64,000 bases of DNA from Ricinus communis (lineage: Eukaryota; Streptophyta; Magnoliopsida; Malpighiales; Euphorbiaceae), in assembly GCF_019578655.1 (NCBI RefSeq), contig NC_063258.1, forward strand, positions 21,394,802 to 21,458,801, written 5' to 3'. Each line of letters starts with the position of its first letter. The first letter of the stretch is position 1. Below the pieces are notes generated by a model. That model ran no database searches, was not told the DNA's origin, and was given only the letters and a program-made list of their open reading frames with translations. Position numbers and translations under genes: made by a program. Shown in pieces: positions 1-11,503 of this stretch.

Positions 1-420
1 GAAGACTACCTTCACCGCCCTTATGGGACGTTTGCTTATAGACGGATGCCATTCGGATTGTGCAATGCACCGACTACATTCGGTGGTGCATGATGGCTAT
101 TTTGAGGACATGATTGAGGAGTCTATGGAGGTATTTATGGATGACTTCTCTATTTTGGTAATTCTTTCTCTCTTTGTTTGGCAAACCTTGAGCGCATGTT
201 AGCTAGATGTATTGAGGCTAACTTGGTACTAAACTGGAAAAATGTCATTTCATGGTGAGAGGGATTGTTTTAGGGCATAAGATCTCTCGGTCGGGATGGA
301 GGTGGATAGAGCTAAGGTAGAAGTAATATCTAAGCTACCTCCTCCTAGTTACGGTAAAATTGTTAGGAGTTTTACGGGCCATGCAGGGTTTTATAGGAGA
401 TTTATTAGAGATTTTTCTAA
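1..420 (+). pseudogene. Reverse transcriptase remnant of the Athila-like element
   Basis: The translation shows the conserved RMPFGLCNAPTTF block in the first 90 bases and the catalytic FMDDF motif at 134-148, in different frames. The palm motif LGHKIS and the block before RNase H (GFYRRF-type, here around 385-410) follow with further shifts. It would have copied element RNA into cDNA. Several indels destroy the frame, and the N-terminal part of the domain lies outside the window. Confidence 0.8.
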
Positions 421-454
421 GATTGCTAGGCCCTCACTCAATTGTTAGTTAAGG

Positions 455-1081
455 ATGTACCTTTTATTTTTGATGATGCATGCGTGGCGACTTTTGAGTT
501 ACTTAAGAAACTTCTTGACCCCAATCATGGTTTCTCAATTGCCTGAACGATGTGCGATGCTAGTGATTATGCGATTGGGCGTGCTTGGACAGAGGATTGA
601 AAAGAAGTTTCAACCCATTTACTACGCTAGCAAGACCTTGATAGGAGCCCAGGAACACTACACCACCACAGAGAAGGAGTTATTGGCGGTTGTTTACGCC
701 TTCGACAAGTTTAGATCATACCTCGTTCTCTCCAAAACCATTGTCTTCACGGACCACTCGGCATTGAGGTACTTATTCTTAAAAAATGATGCGAAACCGA
801 GATTGATTCGGTGGATTCTTTTGTTACAGGAATTTGACGTCGAGATCAAGGATAAGAAGGGCGCGGAGAATCTGGTAGCGGACCATTTATCGAGATTGGA
901 AAATCCTCACTTAGATGCACTTGATGAGACGACCATAGATGATCGATTTCCAGAAGAACATTTGTATGTCACTCAGGTATACACTGATACTCCCTGGTTT
1001 TCTGATTATGCTAACTATTTGGTTGCTAGGGTTCTACCAAAGGGTATGACGTGTCGAAAGAAGAAATTCTTCACGATTTGA
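455..1081 (+). pseudogene. RNase H domain of the Athila-like pol
   Basis: An open stretch of 208 codons. The first 45 or so residues are out of frame relative to pol. From about base 598 the sequence matches plant gypsy RNase [10 protein letters not shown], the [20 protein letters not shown] block, [10 protein letters not shown] with the catalytic TDH motif, and VADHLSRL near the C terminus. It ends in the linker to integrase. It would degrade RNA in the RNA-DNA hybrid. The ATG at 455 is not a genuine start, since the domain is part of a polyprotein. Confidence 0.85.
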
Positions 1082-1139
1082 AATACTATATTTGGGAAGA
1101 TCCCTTTTGTTTAAAGTATGTGCAGATCAGGTGATTCGC

Positions 1140-2215
1140 TGTGTATATGGCGAGAGACTCTCCAAATATTGAAGCAATGCCATGAGGGACCCATCGGAGG
1201 TCATCAAGCAGCAAACCATACTGCGAGGGAAGGTGCTAGAGGCGGGATTCTATTAGCCTACGCTCTTCCAAGATGCACGGAAATTTGTTAAGGTTTGTGA
1301 CCCTTGCCGGTATACGAGGTAATATCTCTTCTCGTGATGAGATGCCCCAAACCAGTGTGCAAGTCGTTGAGATTTTTGATGTCTGGGGCATCGACTTTAT
1401 GGGACCCTTTCCCTCTTCATATGGTAATAAGTACATTATGGTTGATGTTGAATATTTCTCTAAGTGGCCTGAAGCTCAGGCTATAGCCACTGATGATGCT
1501 AGGGTTGTCTGCAGTTCCTTAAGCGATTGTTTGCTAGGTTTGGCATACCTAGGGCGCTTATTAGTGATAGAGGAACACATTTCTGCAACACCCAATTAGA
1601 GAAAGTACTTAAGCGGTACGGAGTTACTCATCGGTTCTCTACTCCCTATCACCCTCAGACTAGTGGGCAGGTTGAGGTAACTAATAGGGGTATTAAACGT
1701 ATTTTAGAGAGAACCGTTAGTACCGGTGGGAAGGACTGGACTCTTAAGTTAGATGATGCATTATAGGCGTTTAGGACTGCTTTGAGGACATCTATAGGTT
1801 TTACGCCCTATCGCCTTGTTTATGGAAAGTCATGTCATTTGCCTCGCTGAGTTAGAGCATAGGGCACTTTGGGCCCTTAGAACTTGTAACTTTGATATTG
1901 ATTCTGCGGTAAGAAGCGACAATGGCGGTGAGTGAGCTAGATGAGTGGCGCCAGTGTCGAAAACTCCTCAACTTACAAAGCAAGGACTAAGAAATGGCAT
2001 GATCAAAGGATTCGTGAGCCTAAGGAATTTCGGGTTGGGGATCGAGTGTTGCTTTACAACTCTCGCCTTCTGTTCCGGAAGCTCTGAGACTCGTTGGTCC
2101 GGACCATTTCGGATCGGACAAGTCTTTCCATATGGAGTGATAGAGTTGCATCATCTAGAAGGGGAACTTCAAAGTGAGCGGCCATCGGCTAAAGCGATAT
2201 CATTGTAACTCGTTG
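1140..2215 (+). pseudogene. Integrase of the Athila-like pol
   Basis: All three catalytic residues can be read, but in different frames. The first Asp is in GIDFMGPF (about 1393), the second in ISDRGTHF (about 1566) and the Glu in QTSGQVEV (about 1674). A frameshift lies near 1520 between the first two. After LDDAL a stop occurs at about 1764, and the C-terminal region (GPFRIGQVFPYG at about 2100-2130) continues in another frame. The zinc-binding N terminus around 1170-1310 is damaged. It would have inserted the cDNA into the genome. Confidence 0.82.
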
Positions 2216-3586
2216 GATAGTGAGCAACGAGTTGACTGGCTTTGTATGCATGCAGAAGGGTGATCCGAATAAGTCACGCTTAAGACTCTACAAATAAGCA
2301 CTTGTACATTCGACTTGGATTATACTTTCATGTTTTTAATTAGTTGCGATTGTTTCATTATTTTCATTTGACTTTATTATAGTTGCTTAAAGAATAATTA
2401 GGTTAATTTTAATTTTTCGGACTTATAGAATCGAAGAGGACAAACTCTTCCGTTTGACCATATCTACTTGTTTAATGATCTAATTACATGCATATGTGTT
2501 AATTATAGGTATGGGGGCAAGGCGACTCGAGTCTGCAAAAGGCAAACCCAGAAACACTCCGTTTCATCACGGTTGCATGTCCATCACAATTGTATCACCG
2601 GCCGCGATGAGCACGACTAGAGTCAAGACCGTGTTGAAGGATAAAGAGTAATTGTCACGGCTTCCGAAGGCAGCACGGGACACAACCCCTAGCCGTGCTG
2701 GGAAGCACGGCTGTGCCAATGCCCGTGCCAAGGAGCATCCAAAGAAGGTTAAAGGATCGTACGGTGAGTCCTAGCGTCTTGATCAATACGGCCTTACCTC
2801 ACCCGTCTTTGAAACCGTGCCTATAAGAAGTGGAGGCCTCCGAAAATTTTGCTTCCCTTTTGTTTTTCTTAGCTCAAAGGTGTTGTTCTTATACCCCTAT
2901 CTCACCCTTCTCACTTTCCTAAGCGAACTCAAGTAAGTCCCTTCATTTGTTGCATTATATATATTTTTTTTATTTATTATTATGATTTCACTTCTATTTT
3001 AGACATATACTTTTGTTAGGACATGCTAGGATATTTTAGTGGCTCTATATTGTAACTATATGACCTTGGTTAGGTTAATCTACATTAGTTGTTGTGTTTG
3101 TGGTGTAGTTGGTTATGAAATTGATAAGTGTGGGGTTTTGGTGGAAATAAAATGTGCCTACAGCATGAATAATGTTTAGATTTAAATTGCAATTGCTGGT
3201 TCATGATAAATTAGATTGATATATATCGGTTTATTAGTTTGTACAAGTTTTGGTTAGTCGAAGTATAATCATTATGCTGTTGATTCGGTAGATTATTTCT
3301 TTCATTAACTTGAATTTTTACAAAAAACTAATAATTCGTTGCATTAGGTGATATGACGGACGCGATAAATCTCGAGAAAGTAAGCTGAAACGCGTCGCTA
3401 CCAAAGACAGCGATCGCGTGGTGAAGGAACGTTTTCCTCCACAAGACTGTAACTGACCAAAGACTTCCACCTCCACCACCACAGCAAATAGTCCGACCTC
3501 GGAGAGCACTGTTGTGAATCCATCCACACTGGCCGTCATCCATTGTGGACATTCCCTAATGCGACAATGAAAGTAGATTCCAAGTC
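2216..3586 (+). other. Non-coding spacer between integrase and env-like ORF
   Basis: No convincing protein is encoded. From about 2555 to 2820 there is a GC-richer patch with many CACGG/CCGTG words, including GCCGTGCTGGGAAGCACGGC. A CCTATAAGAAG word follows near 2819 and a pyrimidine-rich stretch runs to 2930. This could be an internal promoter for the downstream ORF, but nothing more than base composition supports that. The rest is AT-rich. Bases 3330-3586 read as damaged coding DNA leading into the next ORF. Confidence 0.5.
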
Positions 3587-4842
3587 ATGAGATGGAAGCA
3601 AGTGATGGCGGGCCGTTGCATAGACTTCACATCCCTAGAGAGAGTGGGATTGGCTCAAGATGTGCACACACTGATCGAGACTCTGCCATATGCGAGATTC
3701 TTTGACATCATTGAGCCAACCTACCGTGAGCTTACGATCGAGTTCCTCAAAGACACCTTCTTCCCGCAAAGAACAGATCACAAACGGCATCGACTGATGC
3801 AATTTATTTTAGGCTTGGGGAAGGGAGTTCTCGATGTCGGTCCCACAATTTGGAATGCATTTGGGATTATGGAATTTGAACAAGAAATCTCGGGGGAGGA
3901 GTATCAGGGTTGTCTCTACATCCACCCAATTTCATATGACGCCATGTGGGATTCATTGGTAATGAGGCCGGAAACATACTACCCAAGCAGGTCTAAGGCA
4001 TCTAGCCTACCGGACCATCTCCGCTACATTCATACCCTACTAGCTTACACCATTACAGTCGAGGGGGACGGTTTTGGGCGATCACACAGGCCCGATGTCT
4101 TTATTCTCCGGGCTATGCAACATCGGAAGAAGCTAGACTTGGGATATTTATTGGCTCGCCAAGTCCGTTCATTTATAGTAGACGCCCAGAAGAAGATGCA
4201 TTGTTGTTTCGGTCCGTATGTGACTAGGTTAGCTAAGAGACTAGATGTATTGGACGACTGTCTGCCTTGAGCTTTCAAATATTGGTGACATGACACCACT
4301 AGGGATCGGACAAATGATCAACATGCGGATGATCACGACCACTAGACATCCACATGGTATTGAATATAGGCTCGTGAGCACAATAGTCGGGAAGCTAGAG
4401 GCGTGGCTAGAGGAGCCCAACATCCGTCGGGATTCCGGATGTTAGGATTCCTAACCAGCCTAGAGTGTTTATGCCTTCATCCTGAGCCTCATCCTCTCAT
4501 TCGGTAGAGCCATCGAGCGTCCAGATCAATGCTTTGGCCGGCTCAGATCGAGTCTCATGATCTGCGACACGAGTTTGTGCGGTTTCAAGAAGAAACGAAG
4601 GCACAATTGGGCGTTTGAAGACACTTCAACAGTTCCTGAGTGGTTTAGAAAGACAGGCCACCCGAATGAGACTTCATAGTAGTGCGATTCAAAAGATGCA
4701 AGAGGTCGGAGCACAAAATCAACGGCTCATTGATGATATGGAGTTCGATTTGGCGACATGCTTCATGAACTCCCGATCCACCACCGCAACCACCGTCAAA
4801 GAACTTCCTAGCCCCCAACTTCCGGCAGATCCAACCGGGTGA
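3587..4842 (+). pseudogene. Athila ORF1 / env-like protein, broken
   Basis: A 227-codon open stretch (3587-4270) resembles the Athila ORF1 family found between pol and the 3' LTR of Athila elements. Visible blocks include YRELTIEFLKDTFF (about residues 43-56), the FGIMEFEQEISGEEYQ region (about 90) and DHLRYIHTLLAYT. A frameshift at about 4260 moves the frame, and a glutamine-rich, probably coiled-coil tail is seen at 4615-4842. The protein's role is unknown; some copies in the family have predicted membrane segments, but none is obvious here. The true start lies upstream of the first ATG, because similar sequence continues before it. Confidence 0.7.
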
Positions 4843-6497
4843 GGATACACCGTCAAGAGACTCCTAGCCGGAAAGAAAAAAATTTGTGATATTTTCCTCC
4901 ATCCTTTTTCTTTATTTTATTTTATTTTATTTATTTTCTTTCAATTTGTTATCTCCTTTTACTTTCTTGCTTATAGCTTGTTTACTTTTATGTTATTTCC
5001 TTGCACTTGATTGTTTATGTTAAGTAGAATACTATGCCTTTTTAATTAAAAAAAAAAATCAGCATGATCTTCCATAACCATAATGTGTGAATCATATGCT
5101 TCCTCAGTCTAAATCTCTCTAACACCGTGGACGTTGTTATACTAAAATGTGGGGTAGGGACCTACCGATGTTGTGCCTATCTTGAGTTTTGTTTTAATTA
5201 AGTAGTTGATGACTTTTTTTTCTCCTTTGAATGGATTCCCTTATAGCTTTTATCGAACCTTGTTCAGAAGAAGGCAATGAATAAATCTCTCAACTACAAT
5301 CCAGCTAGGTAAAACTGGTATCCTTAATTCTTCCATATTACTTTATCATAGATATAGAACACTGTTAATATTGCTGCTTATTATTATGATTGACTGTTTA
5401 AACTTTGGGTTGAGAATTCATGCAATTTTAAATCACTCAAATGGTGAGATTTTGAGCCAATTGGTGCATCACTATTATGCTCCTTTTCTTTCATTAGTGA
5501 GCATTTTACGAATCTCTGTTTCTAGAACTTGCTTTACGATATCTGTTGAAATTACATGAATTGTCAATGATCGTGAGATGATTTGGGCACTTAGGATTTA
5601 CACAATTTGGCCAAAAAGCCTAACCCTATTTTTCCCTTAGTGAACCAATTTTGAGCCTTAGCCATTCCTTTCGTGACAATAATAACAGTGACACTCATCT
5701 TATCACTTCTATTCATTTGACCATTCTTTCTACCATTGTTGCTGGAAATTATATAAGTTATGCTGCATTTTACTTTGGATCAATCTGCATTCATATATTT
5801 CACTAAGTTGCTAGATTTTTCATAGATGCTCCCTTCAATTATTGTATGTGTCAATAACCAACAACTCCTACATAAGCTGTTGTAATATATATACATAGTA
5901 TATATATTTATATATAAAAAAAAACAAAAAAAAGTAGAAAGTATTAATTTAGTTCATTTCGAGCATCATCTTATTTTTAGAGCAACTTAGTGTTCATTTT
6001 GGTACAGCACTTGATCCTTCATTACTTTCTTGCATTACTTGCTTAACTTCCAGCAACTTGTAGCCTACTTTCCATATTTATACGTACCTTACCTTAACCC
6101 CATTACAACCTGGCTCAAGACCCTTTGATCATGATTATTGATTATTTCGTAGTAATGGAGATTGAATCCATAAGCAAGCCTATGGTAAGCACTTTTTCTG
6201 TATTTTTGCGTTGAGAGCTTGGCGATCTTCTTTCACCTATATACACTTGTGTGTTTTGAGTGATATCTTGTGAGGCATGATTCTCAATTTCTTAATTTAG
6301 ATGGTTTATCATTTTAACTTTAGCAACTTTATTAAGTTTGCTCTTTCTCTTAAGGATTTAGTGATTTGGGGATTTTGGGAAAAATCATTACGGAGTTTTG
6401 AAATTTATTTTGAGCTAACCTCCTGCAATGCAGTTGATTGAGTTATTTGATATCTTTTGAGGAGTGAGTTGTAAATTACTTGAGGACAAGCAAAAGT
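4843..6497 (+). other. Long non-coding 3' region of the Athila-like element
   Basis: About 1.65 kb of AT-rich sequence between the env-like ORF and the polypurine tract, as is usual in Athila elements. It has simple runs (A-rich at 5046-5060 and 5910-5935, and TTTTATTTTA repeats near 4915). I see no protein-coding signal: the only open stretch (5371-5559) has no recognisable motif. Confidence 0.6.
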
Positions 6498-6514
6498 TTA
6501 AGCATGGGGTAATT
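6498..6514 (+). promoter_or_regulatory. Polypurine tract of the Athila-like element
   Basis: The sequence GACAAGCAAAAGTTTAAGCA followed by TGGGGTAATT directly precedes the TG of the LTR. This is the typical Athila/Tat primer region for plus-strand DNA synthesis. It fixes the LTR start at 6515. Confidence 0.7.
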
Positions 6515-7990
6515 TGATAAGCATCATACTACACATGTTTTCATGCCCGATTGTTCACATTTTTATGCATGATTATCCCGTTTTATGCTAGAATCACCTG
6601 TCTTTTGTTTCCCTTTTCGTTTCAGGTCGTTTTCGAAGGACACCATTAGTAATCGAGGGAAATACGTGTGATTACGGAGCAAAATCCATCAAATTGGGTG
6701 AGAACAAGCACCCCGAGGGTTGAGCACGGCCTGGACTCCGGCCGTGCTGAATTATCAAGAGGCTATCCCCAATTGTGCCATTTCAACACGACTTCCGTAG
6801 TCATCACGGCCTCCAGCACGGCCTGTGGTGGATCAGCACCGCCTTGGGCACGGTTTGGAAGGAGTCAGCACCGGCTTGGGCACGGCCTGTGGTGGCTCAG
6901 CACAACAGACTCCACAGATTCAGCACAGGCTGGACTCCGGCCGTGCTGAATCAACTATATGGGCGATTTTGAATTCTAATTGAAGAGGACGATTTTTGGA
7001 CTCAATTCTAAGACACACACTTAATCAAATATTTCCTATACCTCAATTGTAGACCTGGAGAGATCAATTTTCATCAATTGAAGGGGGGATTCCACTTATT
7101 CCAACATCGAATTGAAGATCAAGACAAACTTTGGGAGTATTCAAGAGGCAACTAGGGTTTGAGATTTTGAATTTGCAAATTTAGGGTTTCTCATTCAGCT
7201 TGAAAGAGAAGGGTGTGCATACCTTTAATTTGTTTTTCCTTATTTTGTTCTTTAATTGCTTTGACTATGAACATGAGCAGCTAGATCTTTTGAATCCATT
7301 AGGGTTCACCTTTGTTGATGGATTATGCTTAATTGTTAGTTTTTTATAATCATCATTCTTGCAATCTTCTTGCTATTCAGTAATAAAAGTTTGATGCAAT
7401 TAATTTGAGACGTTGGATTAATTGTTTATTAGGTTGTTTCTTGACATTGAGAAATGCTTGTTACAACTGGATTTTGAATAGTAAGGACTGGTAGTTAACA
7501 CTTAGAGATGAGGTTGATTTACTCGCCGGATTAAGAACTAACAACTCTTAATAGTCTTAAATCATACTTAATGCTAATTTGTAGTAATCTGATAGGAAGA
7601 GATTCCATTAGGTTAGTGCAGGTTTAGGAATCCGGTAAGCTCGAGAGAGGAACCGGGATTCAATTCAGGATTTAGGCACGGGTAAGCAAGATCGGCAATC
7701 CATAAAATTCATCTTTAGAATTCCATCACTTAGGCTCCCTTTTGGATTTATTTCTCTCTTTACAATTGTCTTTTAATTGTCCATTATTGTCCTTCATTTA
7801 CTTAATTGCACTCATAACCATTAGCTGGTATGTTAGAACTTTCACACCCTATTTTAGACTAGATAACATAGCAAGCAGTAGTAACTCTAGGTTCACCCGA
7901 TCTCCAGGGATACGACCTTGATACTCACTAGTGCTAGGTTGCATCGGTAGGTTCACTGCCTTAGGTGTAGGTTGCATAAAGAGCCCAACA
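6515..7990 (+). repeat. 3' LTR of the Athila-like element (1476 bp)
   Basis: It starts TGATAAGCATC right after the polypurine tract and ends GAGCCCAACA at 7990, where the minus-strand gag of element B resumes. The U3 part holds a CACGG/CCGTG-rich array (6720-6955). The distal part (about 7240-7990) aligns by eye with the reverse complement of the solo LTR at 53540-55009, confirming both ends: 1476 versus 1470 bp. The expected 5-bp target duplication would be AACCC (7991-7995); its partner lies left of the window. Confidence 0.85.
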
Positions 7991-8832
7991 AACCCATATT
8001 TGGTTTAGAATCATACCTCTTTCTTTTCAATTGCCTTTCCACTTTCATGGCAAAATTCACCATATCTTCAATCTCCACATAATGTTGCAAATCAACAACA
8101 TCAACAATGTTTTTGTTTAGCCCTCTCAAGAACCTTGCCATGGTAGCTTCACAATCTTGTACCACATTTGCTCTAATCATAGCCTTCTCCATTTCTTTGT
8201 GATACTCCTCCACACTCATGGATCCTTGACTTAGAGTTTATAACCTTTGATGAAGCTCTCTATAGTAGTGGCTTGGAACAAACCTCTTTCTCATGATTTG
8301 CTTCATTTCCCTCCAAGACTCCACGGGTCTTTCTCCATTTCTATGTCTTTCCTTGCAAAATTGATCCTACCAATAATTACATAATCATTAAACTCAACAG
8401 CAGCAAGTTTTACCTTTTTCTCCTCCGAATAATTATGACATTCGAAGATGAGTTTCATTTCCGGCTCCCATTCAAGGTACACATCTGGATCATTTCTTCC
8501 TTGGAATGAAGGAATCTTCATTTTGATGCTTCCAAGGTTGCGATCAACATCATCATTTGGATGTCCTCTCCTAGCTTGTCTCCTAGGAATTATTTGTTGT
8601 CCCACCAAGGTGACTTGATCATCATTCAAAACATCATCTCCTTCATATTCTTCTTGGTCAATTGGTGGAAGTCTCCTTCGTCTAGGCTCTCCTTGTAATT
8701 GATTAAGGATGCCATCATGCCTCTCCAATTTTTCATTGACTCCGCCATCATATTAAACATTCTTTTGAATTGTTGTTGCATAGCTTGAATCACATGATCA
8801 TTTGTAGAAGAAGAACTTGTGTCTTTTTACAT
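7991..8832 (-). pseudogene. Gag of element B, truncated by Athila insertion
   Basis: The minus-strand reading frames at 8728-8303 and 8219-7991 give a plant chromovirus gag. Visible blocks are LGSIKMKIPSFQGRNDPDVY, EMKLIFECHNYSEEKKVKLA, then [29 protein letters not shown] and [12 protein letters not shown]. Gag forms the virus-like particle. The expected start ATG at 8832-8830 is followed at once by TAA, so translation from it is blocked. A frameshift lies between the two blocks. The frame breaks at 7990, where the Athila-like LTR begins. Confidence 0.85.
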
Positions 8833-9476
8833 GATTGTAAAACCTAAAATTTTAACAAAAGAAAATAGAAAGAAATAATCTCACAACACTCCCTCACGTG
8901 TTTCACTCAAAATTGATTATACCACTCGTGTTTACACTCAATTTTGGCTTTTTTTTTCTAATGATCTCATACTCTTGCCTTTTACCTCTCAAATTTGCCT
9001 TTTGATTTCTTAGATGAACTAAGTTTCTCAATCAAACAAAATTTCAAGAATTTAGTAATCAATGATAAAAAAAAAATAAGGTAGGCTAACAAGAAAAAAA
9101 TAAGGTAGGATTAAAGAAATGAACAATTTGTTGCAAATAGGCTAATAGAAATGAAAAACAAAGATAGATCATCAAAGAACACAAAGATATAGAATTATAA
9201 AGATAGATCTCAATGGAATATGAGTCAATTTTTTTTTATGTAATCTGAGATCTAACACAAGAATATCAAAGATAACAAATTTTTTTTATAAACGAATTTC
9301 TTTTTTCTTTTTTTTTGATATATGCAAACAAAATCTTGAGATAAGAAGAATAAGGATAAAAAAGAATAATAATAACAAGAACAATAGATGGCAAAAGGTG
9401 CAAAATATAAGATGAACACAAGATATTGAGAATTAAAAGATAGTATTGGATACGCAAACCTCAATCTTGAGCCAAT
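8833..9476 (-). other. 5' leader of element B
   Basis: The untranslated region between primer site and gag. On the minus strand it carries a GTGAAACACGTGAGGGAG copy (8906-8889) and a related GTGTAAACACGAG copy (8947-8935). This motif pair recurs in the leaders of other elements here. The rest is A/T-rich with poly-A/T runs near 9070 and 9300. Confidence 0.65.
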
Positions 9477-9488
9477 GCTCTGATACCA
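9477..9488 (-). other. Primer binding site of element B (tRNA-iMet type)
   Basis: The minus strand reads TGGTATCAGAGC, complementary to the 3' end of plant initiator methionine tRNA, four bases downstream of the LTR end. It primes minus-strand cDNA synthesis. Confidence 0.9.
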
Positions 9489-9492
9489 CTTA

Positions 9493-10254
9493 TGATGGGA
9501 ATTGTAGGTTTCATCAATTAACTCCCTAATAGCAAAAATACTACAATAAGTTGAATTAGAAGAAAACTAGAAATTACCAATTTAATCCACAAATTCAGAT
9601 CATTCAAAGATTGAAGTAAGAAGATGAATGCTACTTAACCCCTCTACCAATAAGGATAAAGATACTAAGATAGACTTTGAATTTCCTCTTATGCTACAAA
9701 TAAGAAAGTTTGATAAATAACAAGAAAACAAAGATTTAGATTTTGACACCACAAGCTAGAATAAAGCTTGATAAATCACAAAGTTCAAGCAAGAAATTAA
9801 AGACAAAATTCCTCACAATAAAACTCAAACAAAGTTAAAATTCATATATCAAATTCAATCATCCTCCAAAAGAAAGAAAAGGACTTGTTTATATAGAGTA
9901 CAAGTCCATGCACACACTACTAAAATAGACTCACACACATAGGATTACTTTTACTCTTAAATGGCCTTAGTAACCACTACCCACACTAATAGCCATTACT
10001 TGGTATTATCCCATTAACTTGTATATGGTGGCTACATGTAACTCTAATTGTTATTAACATAAAACCAAGTTAAATATTATTCCTTAGGCCTCCATGGATG
10101 CCTTATTGGGTTGAAATTCTTGGGCTTTCCAAATGTCCATAATTAAACCCAATATGGCTTGTTGTAGCTTCTTGGATTTGGACTTGTGATTGGGCCTTCT
10201 TGTACTATTAATGGATCTTGGATCTCTTTAAGCTTTGAACTTGGATTCACATCA
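9493..10254 (-). repeat. 5' LTR of element B (LTR1 family, 762 bp)
   Basis: On the minus strand it begins TGATGTGAATCC (10254) and ends CAATTCCCATCA (9493). It is an inverted copy of the LTR at 10737-11503. The adjacent 5 bases 10255-10259 (CGTAC) should be the target duplication. Element B is inserted in the integrase gene of element A'. Confidence 0.85.
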
Positions 10255-10830
10255 CGTACCCATTATCCATAAGCTCACTCACCCTTTGAAGTTGTGTATG
10301 GATTCAATCCATTGACTCCATTAGATTTGCTACCATTGCCGTTGGACAAAGCTAATTTAGAGGAGAAACAAAAAGCTGAATTCATCAAGACTTTGCATGA
10401 GAAGGTGCATGGAAACATTGAGAAGAAGACACTCCAATATGAAAAGCAACACAACAAAGGGAGGAAGCAAGTCATTTTTGAGCTGGGAGATTGGGTGTGG
10501 GTGCAGTTGAGGAAGGAAATATTTCCTAAACAAAGAAAATTAAAGCTTATGCCAAGAGAAGATGATCCTTTTGGAGTGCTTCAATGCACTAACAACAATG
10601 CCTACAAGCTAGAACTTCCAAGTGAGTATGGCAATGTTAGTGCTACTTTCAATGTTAGTGACATGTCTTTGTTTGTTGTAGGTGATGAAGATGATGGAGC
10701 TGATTTGTGGACAAATCCTTTTGAAGAAAGGGGGAATGATGTGAATTCAAGTTCAAAGTTTAAAGAGATCCAAGATCTATTAATAGTACAAGAAGGCCCA
10801 ATCATAAGGTCCAAATCCAAGAAGCTATAA
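10255..10830 (+). CDS. Integrase C-terminal fragment of element A', running into its LTR
   Basis: Open from 10294 (first Met) to the stop at 10828-10830, with homology starting near 10270 ([18 protein letters not shown]). It has the basic GRKQVIFELGDWVWVQ block, a GPY/F-type region (here DDPFGVLQ) and [12 protein letters not shown], then the acidic linker and the R/K-rich tail RSKSKKL. The last 94 bases lie inside the 3' LTR (from 10737), so pol and LTR overlap. The upstream catalytic core is missing because element B interrupts the gene. Relative to siblings the GPF motif has become DPF. Confidence 0.8.
10725..10736 (+). promoter_or_regulatory. Polypurine tract of element A'
   Basis: The purine run GAAAGGGGGAA sits immediately before the TGATG start of the LTR. 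It is also part of the pol coding sequence (EERGN), as in the sibling elements. Confidence 0.75.
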
Positions 10831-11503
10831 CAAGCCATATTGGGTTTAATTAGGGACATTTGAAAAGCCCAAGAATTTCAACCCAATAAGGCATCCATAG
10901 AGGCCCAAGGAATAATATTTAACTTGTTTTTGTGTTAATAACAATTAGGGTTACATGTAGCTACCATATACAACTTAATAGGGTAATTAATACCAAGTAA
11001 TGGCTATTACTGTGGGTAGTGGTTACTAAGGCCATTTAAGAGTAAAAGTAATCCTATGTGTGTGAGTCTATTTTAGTAGTGTGTGCATGGACTTGTACTC
11101 TATATAAACAATTCCTTTTCTTTCTTTTGGGGCATGATTGAATTTGATATATGAATTATAACTTTGTTTGAGTTTTATTGTGAGGAATTCTGTCTTTAAT
11201 TTCTTGCTTGAACTTTGTGACTTATCAAGCTTTATTCTAGCTTGTGGTGTCAAAATCTAAATCTTTGTTTTCTTGTTATTTATCAAACTTTCTTGTTTGT
11301 GGCATAAGAGGAAATTCAAAGTCTATCTTAGTATCTTTATCCTTGTTGGTAAATGGGTTAAGTAGCATCCATCTTCTTACTTCAATCTTAGAACGATCCG
11401 AATTTGTGGATTAATTTGGTAATTTCTAGTTTTCTTCTAATTCAACTTATCATAGTATTTTTACTATTGGGGAGTTAATTGATGAAATCTACAATTCCCA
11501 TCA
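10737..11503 (+). repeat. 3' LTR of element A' (LTR1 family, 767 bp)
   Basis: It starts TGATGTGAATTC and ends CAATTCCCATCA. A TATA box (TATATAAAC, about 11100) precedes the presumed transcript start. The element is inserted into the gag start region of minus-strand element C; the base after the LTR opens the expected duplication TAAGT (11504-11508), whose partner is out of view. With 9493-10254 it forms an inverted repeat of about 760 bp. Confidence 0.85.

Larger units (their letters stand above)
1..7990 (+). mobile_element. Athila-like Ty3/gypsy retrotransposon, 3' part
   Basis: The order on the + strand is RT remnant, RNase H, integrase, a GC-richer spacer, an Athila ORF1/env-like ORF, a long non-coding stretch, a polypurine tract and a 3' LTR ending at 7990. 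An extra ORF between integrase and the 3' LTR is the known hallmark of Athila elements. The 5' LTR, gag and protease lie left of the window. The right end abuts a minus-strand gag reading frame, so this element was inserted into element B. Frameshifts and stops throughout pol show an old, inactive copy. Confidence 0.85.

Noticed and set aside
1236..1436. Minus-strand open stretch within the Athila integrase
   Set aside because: It is a frame shadow of the plus-strand integrase; no motif on the minus strand.
4045..4423. Minus-strand open stretches over the env-like ORF
   Set aside because: Shadows of the plus-strand ORF.
9252..9464. Hydrophobic minus-strand open stretch
   Set aside because: It lies in the A/T-rich leader of element B; the Phe/Leu/Ile-rich translation follows from base composition.
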